Source of the DNA: Citrus sinensis
Taxonomy: Eukaryota > Streptophyta > Magnoliopsida > Sapindales > Rutaceae
Length of the DNA stretch: 64,000 nt
Direction of reading: 5' to 3'
Assembly: GCF_022201045.2 (NCBI RefSeq)
Contig: NC_068561.1
Location: forward strand, 12,487,001 to 12,551,000
The notes under the pieces were generated by a model that searched no databases, was not told the origin of the DNA, and saw nothing but the letters and a program-made list of their open reading frames with translations. Below, in pieces: positions 11,950-21,849 of this stretch. A program made the position numbers and the translations under genes. Numbering within the stretch: the first letter of the stretch is position 1; every line of letters begins with the position of its first letter.

Positions 11950-14900
11950 GCATGTGATGAGAAAGTTTTGTTTGTAGGAAATAGATGTGTTAATGTCTAT
12001 ACCATTAATATAGATTGTGTATCGACAAATGATAAATGTTTATCCGCATTGCATGATGATGGTTGGTTGTGACATAGAAGATTAGGTCATGCAAGCATGG
12101 ATTTGATTTCAAAAATCGTGAAAAATGATTTGGTTAAAGGTCTTCCAAAAACCAGTTTTAAAAAAGATAGAATTTATGAAGCTTGTCAATTTGGAAAACA
12201 AATCAAAACTTCTTTTAAAAGCAAGAATCATGTTTCTACTTCAAAACCACTTCAATTACTTTACATAGATTTGTTTGGACCTTCTAGATATGCTAGTTTA
12301 AGTGGCAAGTTTTATACATTTGTAATTGTAGATGATTATTATAGATACACATGGGTATTGTTCTTAGCTAATAAGGATGATGCCATTGATGCATTTCGAA
12401 TTTTCGGTAAAAAGGTCCAAAATGAAAAAGGTTATTCCATTACTTGTATTAGAAGTGATCATGGTGGAGAATTTGAAAATCATGCATTTGAAAGTTTTTA
12501 TAATGACTTTGGCATTGAACATCAATTTTCATCACCTAGGACTCCACAACAAAATAGAGTTGTAGAGAGAAAGAATAGGTCTATTCAAGAAATAGTTAGG
12601 ACCATGTTGAATGAAAATTCGTTACCAAAATATTTTTTGGTTGAAGCCGTCAACACCGCTTGTTATGTTTTGAATCGTGTGTTGATTAGACCTAATCTTA
12701 ATAAAACTCCATTGGCTATTTTAAAGTCTTTGGATGCAAATGTTTTGTTTTGAACATAAAAGATAATTTTGGTAAATTCGATCCAAAATCTGATGTTGGT
12801 ATCTTTCTTGGTTATTCAAACTCAAGCAAAGCTTATAGAGTTTATAATAAAAGAACTTTGGTTGTGGAAGAATCTATGCATGTTACATTTGATGAGTTTA
12901 ACCCCTCTTCTATGGAGAAAGTTGTTGTTGATGATAACGCAGAAGAAAAACAACAAGAAGAAGCATCAAATGACAACAAAAAAGGTGCATCACATGGAAT
13001 TCAAGAGGAACATCATGAAGAAACAAATACAGAGCAAAATGAAGGTACTTCTCAAACACTCGCTAAGGAGTGAATGTATGTTTCTTCTCACCCTAAGGAT
13101 GTAATTTTAGGAGATCCCTCACGAGGTGTTACAACTAGATCATTTCTTAGGAACACATGTGAGCATGCTGCATTTATCTTTCAAATTGAACCAAAATCCT
13201 TTGCAGATGCGGAAAATGATGAATCTTGGATTATGGCTATGCAAGAGGAGTTGAATCAATTTGAAAGAAACGATGTGTAGGAATTAGTTCTTAATCCAGA
13301 ACATCAATCCATTATAGGCACTAAATGGGTATTTAGAAACAAAATGAATGAATCTGGTGTGGTTGTAAGAAATAAAGCTAGATTAATGGCTCAAGGTTAC
13401 AACTAAGAAGAAGGAATTGATTTTGATGAAACATTTGCACCTGTAGCACGGTTAGAATCCATTAGGATGTTGCTAGCATATGCATGTCATAAGGATTTTA
13501 TTTTATATCAAATGGATGTCAAGAGTGCTTTCTTAAATGGTTATATTATGGAGGAAGTTTATGTGAAACAACCTCCTGGTTTTGAAAATGAAAAATTTTC
13601 AGATCATGTATATAAGTTATCTAAGGTTTTGTATGGACTAAAACAAGCACCTAGAGTTTGGTATGATAAGCTTAAAAACTTCTTGTTGGATAACGATTTT
13701 TCAATAGGAAAAGCGGACACAACTTTATTTGTTAAGTATAAGAACCAAGATATATTTATTGTTCAAATTTATGTTGATGATATTATTTTTGGTTCTACTA
13801 ATGAGTTGTTGTGTAAAAAATTTTCATCGTGTATGAGTAAAGAATTTGAGATGAGTATGATGGGAGAGTTGAAGTACTTCCTTGGACTTCAAATCAAACA
13901 AAACAAGGAAGGAATCTTCATAAATCAAGCCAAGTACGTGAAAGATCTACTCAAAAGATTTGGCTATGATAATGGAACGGCAAAAAGCACTCCAATGAGT
14001 ACTACCATCAAGCTGGACAAAGATGAGAAAGGTAAGGAAGTTGATATCAAGACATATCGAGGTATGATCATATCCTTACTCTATTTGACTGCTAGTAGGC
14101 CTGATATTATGTTTAGTGTATGCTTGTGTGCTAGATTTCAATCTTGTCCTAAAGAGTCACACATGCTTGCTGTCAAACGCATTTTTCGATATTTGATTGG
14201 CACCATTAATCTTGGCCTTTGGTATCCTAAGGGAACTCATATTGACTTAACTTGTTATTCGGATGCCGATTTTGCTGGATATAAGGTTGATAGAAAAAGT
14301 ACTAGTGGAACATGTCACTTCCTAGGCCATTCACTTGTCTCTTGGTTTAGTAAGAAACAAAACTCGGTTGCGCTATCAACCACCGAAGCAGAATATATTG
14401 CCGCAGGTAGTTGTTGTGCACAAATTCTTTGGATGAAACAAACCCTTAGAGACTATGGTATTAAACTTGATCAAATACCTATCTTGTGTGACAATACTGG
14501 TGCTATAAATCTTTCCAAGAATCCCATTCAACATTCTAGGACTAAGCATATAAAAATTAGACATCATTTCCTTAGAGATCATGTTCAAAAAGGAGATGTT
14601 GTAATTAAATTTGTTTCTACTGAAAATCAGCTTGCGGATATCTTTACAAAACCTCTTAGCGAAGAGCATTTTATAAAGATAAGACATGAGTTTGGAATAG
14701 AGATGGCAAAATTCAGGTCCGGGTCCGGGTTCGGTCTTTCCGGTTCCGAACCTGGATGACAATTTTGCTATATCGGACTCGGATATAACCCGGATATTTT
14801 AATTCTGGGTCCGAACCGGGTTGAACCCGGAAAAATCTGGGTTTCCGGATTGCGAGTTCCAAACCCGAATATCTATTACAATTTTTTTTTCTCTCGATGT

Positions 14901-15564
14901 TACTTCCTCAAATCTCCAAATCTCAAATCACCAAAATCCCGAAACCATAGTTAAATGAATGTTGAGGGAGGATTGCTGAGTTTTCAAATTTTTGGTGGCA
15001 TTGGTGGTGTTGTTGTCGGCGTCGAGGAGAGCATCATCAGAAAGTTGCTGTGGAGATTCAGTAGTTTCTGGTGACAAAAAACCAGCAAGAGTGGGGGAAA
15101 GCAGCTGTAAAAAACCAGCAAGACTGCACGAGTGACAAAAAATGAGGATCAGCCTTAATGGGCGCATTCCTCTTTGTCTTCCTTTCTATACAAAGATTTT
15201 TCCAAGTCATTTGAGTGAATAAAAGAGAAATTGGAGAAGAAAGAAAGCAGTTGCAGTGGGTTTTAATGAAAAGAGAAGATAGGGAAGAAAGAAAGAGAAA
15301 TTAGAGAAGAAAGAAGCGGCTGCAGTATGTTAAGACTTAAAGCATTAGGGTTTTTTTTTCTTTTTATACTTAAATTATCCGGGTCCGGGTTTCAGACATC
15401 CGGGTTAAGATAAAATTGGATCCGGACCGGAATGTATTCGGGTTCAAAATATCTTTTCTGGATTCGCATTGTATTACCTTCCGGTGTGGGTTGAACCCGA
15501 ACCGGATTATCCGGGTCCGGGTTAATTTGCCATCCCTAGCTTGGAATGATGAATGTTGCATCTT
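11950..15564 (+). pseudogene. Ty1/copia pol: pre-integrase, integrase, RT, RNase H (disrupted)
   Basis: GAG-pre-integrase sequence is at 11950-12130. The integrase core at about 12250-12700 includes a SDHGGEFEN block and SSPRTPQQNRVVER. The RT region (13320-13950) has the catalytic YVDDIIFGS; RNase H (14230-14690) has [20 protein letters not shown] and [10 protein letters not shown]. Breaks: an in-frame TGA at about 12070 in place of a Trp, a frameshift near 12750, a TGA at 13071-13073, a TAG at 13278-13280 and a TAA near 13404. The longest open stretch is 13467-14697. The final codons are split by a hAT-like insertion; the frame resumes at 15547 and stops at 15562-15564. The element is therefore inactive. 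Confidence 0.88.
14698..15538. mobile_element. Non-autonomous hAT-like element nested in copia pol
   Basis: 841 bp with inverted ends TAGAGATGGCAAA and TTTGCCATCCCTA. The flanks GTTTGGAA (14690-14697) and GCTTGGAA (15539-15546) form an 8-bp target duplication with one mismatch, as expected for hAT. Subterminal regions are packed with CCGG-type motifs (GGGTCCGGG, AACCCGG). Removing the insert brings the end of the copia pol frame together, which confirms both borders. No transposase is seen. The minus-strand ORF at 14928-15167 has no recognisable domain. Confidence 0.88.
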
Positions 15565-16790
15565 GACTTATGTTTTACTACATGGCTTGATATGTTTGTT
15601 ATTATATAGATTTAAGTTTCATGAATTAGATAGCTTGATATGCTTGTAATTTTATGATTTTATGTTTCATGCATTAAATGGCTTATTGAAAAGTTTTAAA
15701 TCTCGAAATGATTTAAAATTAATCAATTTTAAAAGCCAAAAATAAAATGGTGTGTGTAATACAAGTATAAGCGCTTGCCAAAATTCAATTAGAGTAAAAA
15801 AGATTTCCAAGTCTTAACTGGTACACCACTTCCTCTCATCCGGAAAATCGTTTTCTTATTGATTTCTTTCGGGACAAATTCCGGATAACCGGATTTAGCA
15901 AACCAGTAAGCCGGATTAGCTTTGGATGCTCTCGGGTCAATATTCGAATAATCGGATTTATCAATCTGGAAAACCGGATTTGATAAGCTTCCTTTCTGCC
16001 TCAAAATCGGCCTGCCGGTTCTTCATATCTGGTAAACCAGTTACAGTTTGCATGGTTCTGTGTCATAACCGGATAAACCGGTTATAAATCCGGCTAACCG
16101 TATTCGCGTATAAACTTTACTGGATTTAACCAGATAGCCGGTTATGTAGGTCTGAAAATCTAGATTCGAGCTGCACTTTGGCAGCATTTTGGACTCATTC
16201 GGCCAATCGGTTAAAGAAAACCGGTAAGCTAATTTTCACTTGCTATTTTCTGGATCCAACCGACAAGCTAATTTGTGATATCCGGAAAACTGGATTTGCG
16301 TGAAGGACTTGCTGGAACAAAATCTGATTTCCGGTTAAATACATCCGGCAAGTCGTTTTCAGCTTTCTAGCTTCTGGATACTAACCAGTCAGCCGGTTAG
16401 TGACATCTGGCAAGCCGAATTCACGGTTAAAAGGGCATTGTTCTTCTTTCTTCTTCATTCGGCAATCCGATTCTTGTTCTCTCTCTAAAATCCGGTTCCT
16501 CTCTCTCATTTTTCACTCCAAAATCCACCATTTCTACTCGGTTTTGATGCAAATAAATCCATAAATCTTAATCCCCATCCGTTCTTATGCACAAAATCAT
16601 ACTTCAAATCCATTTTCAACATCTAAATCTCTAGATCTTAAATTCAACCTAGGGTTTCAGTCGAATTTTCTCTCTCTAAGTTTCTCACTCTCAAGCGGTT
16701 TTCTATCCAAATTGCTTCCCAAAATTACTTTCATTCTTCATCATCTTCATTCTCTTTGCTGTTTTCAACTTCAAATTCATCAAATTCACA
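15565..16790 (+). repeat. Spacer with a field of degenerate CCGG / AACCGG motifs
   Basis: Between the copia pol stop and the extra ORF, no coding sequence is seen. From about 15830 to 16500 the motif family CCGGNNAACCGG and close variants (CCGGATAACCGG, GCCGGTTA, CCGGTTTA) recurs every 15-40 bp. The same motif family returns inside the 3' LTR at about 18900-19080. The last 250 bp before 16791 are rich in C and T, like a leader. Confidence 0.75.
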
Positions 16791-18047
16791 ATGTCAAGCT
16801 CTCAGCCGGTTCGAAGAAAAGGCAAAGAACCGGTTCAACCAACCAAGCGGTCACGACAAGCAGGGGACACCTCCAATCAATACAATTTTGAGTCCACACA
16901 CTTTCAGAACAAGAAACATCTAGCCAAACGTTTTCACCAACAGCTCATGACTCGTGAGGTACTCCAATACTTTTTTATTTTACCGGATTGGTTAAATCAT
17001 CTTAGTATTAGCAATAGTACTTTATTGCCATTGTTGGAAGATGTTGGTTGGCTTAATGCACTTGTTTTTTAGGAAAATGTATATCCTGACTTGGTGAAAG
17101 TGTTCTACTCGAATATGGATTGTTCCGCGGAGAAAAAGAATCGAGTAATCACCATAGTTGGAGGAGTTTCGATTGAGTTTGATGATTCGAAGTTGAACTC
17201 TATCCTAGGAACTTCTGATGATGGCCTAGAAATTTTTTCAACTAGGAAACCTCCTGATATTGATGTCTATGTTTATATTGATGATGTTAAGAATATATGT
17301 CGTCGTATCGACCTTTCCGATGAAGATTGTACTATCCATTTTCGCACCTAATGTCTTTGTCTTTAAACTCGGATATTACTTCGTTTTATTCAGAGTATTG
17401 TCTTTCCTAGATCAGGCCATTTGGATGAGGTCTCTTATATGGATGTTGCCTTGATTGATTGTATTCTTAGACATCGTCCAGTCGACTTAGGATATACCAT
17501 TGTCCGAAACATGCTCAGTATACCTAAGTTGATTACTCGTTCCCTTCCATATGGTCATTTCATTACCCGAATCCTTAAATATTTTGATGTACTGATTCAA
17601 GAACCGTCGTGTAGACAGTCTAAGGGTATCGAAGATGATGTTATTTTTGGCTTAGGCTTTGAGTGGAAAAATTGCACTTGGGTCAAATACACTGAGAACA
17701 AGTTTACCTTTCTTGCTCTAAGTGATGATCGGCCACTTAATGCTGTAGTTCCAGCCGGTCAGCTACCCATTTTCTCACTCTCGTTTTGAGGGCAGCGTAG
17801 ACGCCGAGATTCTCATGTGATTGCTTCAGCTCCTGGTGTCTCTGCATCCGCTTCATCACCTCTACAGCATCCTACCTCTGAAGAGGTTACTCTTCAACAA
17901 CTTATGGATGAGGTGCGGACACTCTCGGTGCGGCAGACTGAGTTTCATCAGCGGCAGCTCATTCATGGACAGTGACTTCTCTTTGAGCACTTCGGCATTC
18001 CATATCCGTATCCACCTCCATCACCACCATCCTCACCACTTCAGTAG
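16791..18047 (+). pseudogene. Extra ORF after pol of SIRE-like element (plant transposon-protein-like), interrupted
   Basis: One reading frame runs over 1257 bp (about 418 codons) and is broken only by in-frame stops at 17070-17072 (TAG), 17349-17351 (TAA), about 17364-17366 (TAA), 17787-17789 (TGA) and one near 17970. The start is a basic, Pro-rich segment (SSSQPVRRKGKEPVQPTKR). The middle has a REFYANL-like block (DLVKVFYSNMD) and a short beta-rich stretch, then VDLGYTIVRNML. This resembles the 'putative plant transposon protein' domain found in LTR elements. The tail is Ser-, Gln- and Pro-rich. I see no signal peptide or membrane span, so an envelope role is not supported. In SIRE-type elements the ORF at this position is often called env-like. 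Confidence 0.65.
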
Positions 18048-18261
18048 TCTCTTATGCTTGTATTTGGACACACCTACATTTCATTTACTGCATTATGTTC
18101 TTTTATTTTCGACTATATGGATGGTTATTATGCTTTTGGATTATGTATTTGTTTTGGATAATATGGATTTGTTTTGATTGTTTGTTATGGATTATATGGA
18201 TTTTCTTATGCTTATGGATATTTTTGAACTAATGTGCTTATATTGCGATTTTAATGATTGA

Positions 18262-18490
18262 TCGGGGGAGCTCTTATTCTTTTACTCTTTTTTATGATGA
18301 AGGGGGAGAATAATAAAAAGTGTTATAAAAATATGCATGTATCCAGGGGGAGTATGCATGTATGCAGGGGGAGTCTTTTTAAATAATTTTCAAATCAATT
18401 TTTTAACCTTGCATTGATTAAGGGGGAGCTTTTCATAACTAGATTTTTATTCTTTTATAATGTGTTTTGTCATCATAAAAAAGGGGGAGA
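18262..18490 (+). promoter_or_regulatory. Cluster of six polypurine tracts before the 3' LTR
   Basis: The core GGGGGAG occurs at about 18263, 18303, 18346, 18367, 18422 and 18483. The last one, AAAAAAGGGGGAGA, abuts the LTR start and is the likely primer for plus-strand DNA synthesis. Multiple tracts are a reported trait of SIRE-type copia elements; function of the upstream copies is inference. Confidence 0.75.
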
Positions 18491-18491
18491 T

Positions 18492-19640
18492 TGTTAGCCT
18501 ATATGGCTATAGCTATTGATGTTGATGATAACAAACCATATGTGTTGATTAAACAAAGATTTATGAATTGTGCTTTTACAATAAGAAAATAATGTTATGG
18601 AATTAAAGTATTTTGGACTAAAATGAAAGTATTTTAAAACCTTTGATATTGTTTTAAAATTTCAGATTTGGACCTATTTGAAACTATTTAAATATTTTGG
18701 GTCATTCTATAATTTCACATAGTTTAGCTGAAATCATAATTTCAGAAAGTTTTAGGATTGACAAAGCATTATTTAAAAATTCTGAAATTGGACCTATTTG
18801 AAAGCTTTCATAACGTTTTGGGCCATAATACAGTTTTATAAAGTTTTGGGGTCAAACTATAAATTTAAAAAATATTTCACTGTAGCATCTACTTTAGCAA
18901 GCGGCTAACCGGATCCTGAAAAACGATAGACTGGATTCGGGCAGAATGTTTCTGGAACTTAAACGGCTAGCCGGATTTTACAAGCGGCATACTGAATGTT
19001 CAGAAATTCAAAATTGTGGCTGTAACGGTAACATTAAGTGGCTAACCGGATGTCCATAAACGGTAAGCCGGTTATGACCAAAATGTACATAACGGCTAAT
19101 TTTTGAGCTCAAACTATATAAACTCAAATCTAATTTATTTTCAAGCTCTCAAACAAGCAAAAACAAAAAGCACACAAGATATCTTGAGCTCTCAATTCGC
19201 AAATCACAAAAGACATTGAATCATCTCTTGTTCTTTATTTTTGAATATCTACTCTTTGAGTGAGTTTTATTGTAACTTTTATTTCTTCATCTTAATTGTA
19301 AGAGTTTGAGTGTGTGAAACACTTGAATGAAGAGATTGGGAGATAATCTCTTTGTTGTAAAGGTTCATTGACACATTGAAGTCACTTGTAAACGGTTGAA
19401 GCCTTGGAAATGATCGGATAGTGAAATCCTCAAGCTTAGATCTCTTGGAGGCGTGGACGTAGGCGGGGATTGCCGAACCACGTAAAAATTCGTGTGTTTG
19501 TTTCTCTTCTTCCTTACTCATTTGTTATTGTGCTTTTATTGAACTTATTGCTTTCAATTTTTATTAAGACATTAGATTTCTTGTTGTGTGGATTTGCTAG
19601 GATCATTTTTAAAATTCTAATTCACCCCTCTTGGGTTGCA
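18492..19640 (+). repeat. 3' LTR of the SIRE-type copia element
   Basis: Starts TGTTAGCC directly after the polypurine tract and runs for about 1.15 kb, a normal length for this lineage. A TATA-like CTATATAAACTC lies at about 19113, followed by a downstream CTTTTATTTC-rich region. The end near CACCCCTCTTGGGTTGCACA is inferred because the sequence after it matches a different LTR. No 5' partner exists in the window, so age cannot be estimated from LTR divergence. Confidence 0.7.
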
Positions 19641-19644
19641 CACT

Positions 19645-19835
19645 TATATTTCAATTTGTTCAAATTCAAACATGTAACTAATTTTTTTATTACCTATATG
19701 AAGGCATGGCTACATCATAAAATTTCAATTTTCCAAGACACTCATAAACTTTAAGTGTTTAACTTATAGGGTGTACTTGGGGTTCTGCATGTAACCATCA
19801 ACCTCACAGTGGTGTATATCAATCAATAAAATTCA
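19645..19835 (+). repeat. Partial 5' LTR of the second copia element
   Basis: Matches the last two thirds of the 3' LTR at 27190-27380 with scattered differences. It ends AAAATTCA, five bases before the primer-binding site. Its left part is missing. Confidence 0.85.
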
Positions 19836-19839
19836 TGAG

Positions 19840-19850
19840 TGGTATCAGAG
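19840..19850 (+). promoter_or_regulatory. Primer-binding site, initiator Met tRNA type
   Basis: TGGTATCAGAG, the usual copia primer-binding site complementary to the 3' end of plant initiator methionine tRNA, follows the 5' LTR after four bases. Confidence 0.9.
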
Positions 19851-20100
19851 TGTAGGTTTCAATGCAAAACAAGGATGCAAATGCGAGAGATTTTAATCAA
19901 GGAAGTTCATCGTAGTTTAATTCACATCTATTGCATTTTCTATTATAAAAGTATTCTGGACGTCGTAATCAATTCTAAGAGTCCAAAAACACTAAGTTTC
20001 GACTTTTGAAAGGGCAGAAATCATTAATTCGCAAAGGGTTGTAGGTGCGTGTATCACACGTGGTCCACAAGTTAAAGACACATGCAACAGTAATTGTAGG

Positions 20101-20998
20101 TAGAGGTGGCTAACGGGCCGGACGGCACGAGGCACGGCACGTGTCCGTACAGCACGGCACGGCACGGCATGGCATGCACGCGGGCTTTAAAAGCATGGCA
20201 CGCGAAAAAGCACGTAATAAGCACGTTTTATTTTTTAATGAAAGTAAACTTAAAATTTTATGATTTTATAAATAACTTGAAATTAAATCTTTTAATATAT
20301 TTTATTGGCTCAAGTTTTTTAAATTTATTTAATTCTTAGTTTCAAAAAAATTATAATTGATTTATGTTTATAATATATTAAATAAATAATTGATATCATG
20401 ATTTTAATAAATAAAATTATAAATATCATGATTTTATAAATATGTATTAATATCCTTATAAACTATTATATATGACTTTACGTAATTCCAAGTTAACAAT
20501 TAAGTTAACTTTAAAAAAAATTATTATTGTTGTTGTTGTTAAGTACTAAAAAAGAATTCTAATACCATAGAGTCAAACTTAGCAACTAATATTACATTCT
20601 CTTATTATTATTAATTTATTATTATTGAATATGGACTTAAATTTTAAATTTTTTATTCTATTAAATTTAAATAAAACACATGGATCCAAAAAAAGTACAT
20701 AAGATTGAAAAAATAAGACAATAACTTGGCATGCGCTCTTAAAAAAATAAAAAAAGAAAAAAAGCTTAGTGGGCTATTTTTCCTAGGCACGGCACGGCAC
20801 GGCACGGCCCACGACACATCACATGTGGGCACGACACGAGTGGACACGAGCACGTGTGGCCACGGCACGTTTGCCGAGCTGGCACGGCATGACACGACAC
20901 GAAATGAATAGTGGGCACGACACGACACGAGCACAAGCACGCGTGGACTTCCTTTGATGGGCCTGGGCCGGCACGGCACGACCCGTTGGCCATCTCTA
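20101..20998. mobile_element. Non-autonomous hAT-like element, CGGCAC family, copy 1
   Basis: 898 bp with inverted ends TAGAGGTGGCTAACGGGCC and GACCCGTTGGCCATCTCTA, flanked by a perfect 8-bp duplication ATTGTAGG (20093-20100 and 20999-21006). Subterminal regions repeat GGCACGGCAC and GGCACGACAC many times on both sides. The AT-rich core has no transposase. It sits in the leader of the copia element between the primer-binding site and gag. A second copy is at 41093-42008. Confidence 0.95.
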
Positions 20999-21849
20999 AT
21001 TGTAGGTAAGGATTACACACGCGCTCATCCGTGCCCTTTTCAATCGATCCAACCCAAAGTGCGCCAGACCAGATCCTTGCTTGATCTACATTTAGATCCA
21101 CGTGTTGATCTGCTACGATTTGGTTTCGACCCGGTTTGACCCCTCGTTGACCTAGAGTTTGACAGTATAAACAAACTATCTGTAGACCGTGACTTGATCC
21201 ATTTTCAGTTTGTTCGAATTAGTCGCTCATGTCAAATCTAGTTTAGGTATCAAATCAACTCCAAACTGCATTAAATTTTGCATTTCATGGTTTTGCACTA
21301 GTGCGGAGTGCTCTGTGGCTTCATAATTCAGTTTTAAGGACTCATAATTCAGAAATTTATTGAAGTATAACTAATTTTGCAATTATACCCAAGCATCAGA
21401 ATTCTCATGCGAACTCTTATGCCTGAATACTTCTGGAAGCCACCAAATCTTAAAGAAATCAGCTTCTCTATCCCAGATTTGAGCGTGAGGGAAATCAATT
21501 ATGGTTAGCACATTTAATGTCCAAGTCCATAATGTCTTATAAGGCATTTTAAACAAACTAAATCAATTTACTTGCGCCAACTCTTTGACGACAAGAAAAT
21601 CATTAAATTTCCTGATCTAGTACAGTACTAGTAAGACATTTGTCAAGATAGTAGTAGTAGTAATTCTTGAAAATGGGAAGTAAAACAAATTTAAATAAAG
21701 TTAAAGTAGAGAAATTAAATAATGTTAAATTTAACATTTAAAATGAAGAATTTCTTATTATTTGTTAACATGTGAAAGAAATTTGTATATAATTACTAAA
21801 GATAAGCCCATAGATGACATAGAAGTGACAAAATAAGAGGAGAATGATT
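20999..21849 (+). other. Leader of the second copia element, no ORF
   Basis: Sequence between the nested hAT-like element and the first recognisable gag residues. It is the rest of the untranslated leader and perhaps the decayed start of gag. I see no other feature. Confidence 0.55.

Larger units (their letters stand above)
11947..19640 (+). mobile_element. 5'-truncated SIRE/Maximus-type Ty1/copia retrotransposon
   Basis: The element has no 5' LTR, gag or protease. It begins inside the GAG-pre-integrase region and runs through integrase, reverse transcriptase and RNase H (to 15564), a CCGG-rich spacer, an extra ORF (16791-18047), repeated purine tracts (18262-18490) and a 3' LTR (18492 to about 19640). 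The long region between pol and the 3' LTR, with an ORF and several purine tracts, is the known layout of the SIRE/Maximus lineage of plant copia elements. A hAT-like element (14698-15538) is nested in it. Stops and frameshifts make it non-autonomous. The right end is judged from where similarity to the neighbouring element begins, so it is approximate. Confidence 0.8.

Noticed and set aside
14928..15167. Captured host gene inside the hAT-like element
   Set aside because: The 79-codon ORF has no recognisable domain and no splice structure.
16791..18047. Envelope gene of an endogenous retrovirus
   Set aside because: No signal peptide, membrane span or surface-protein features, and the neighbouring pol is copia type.
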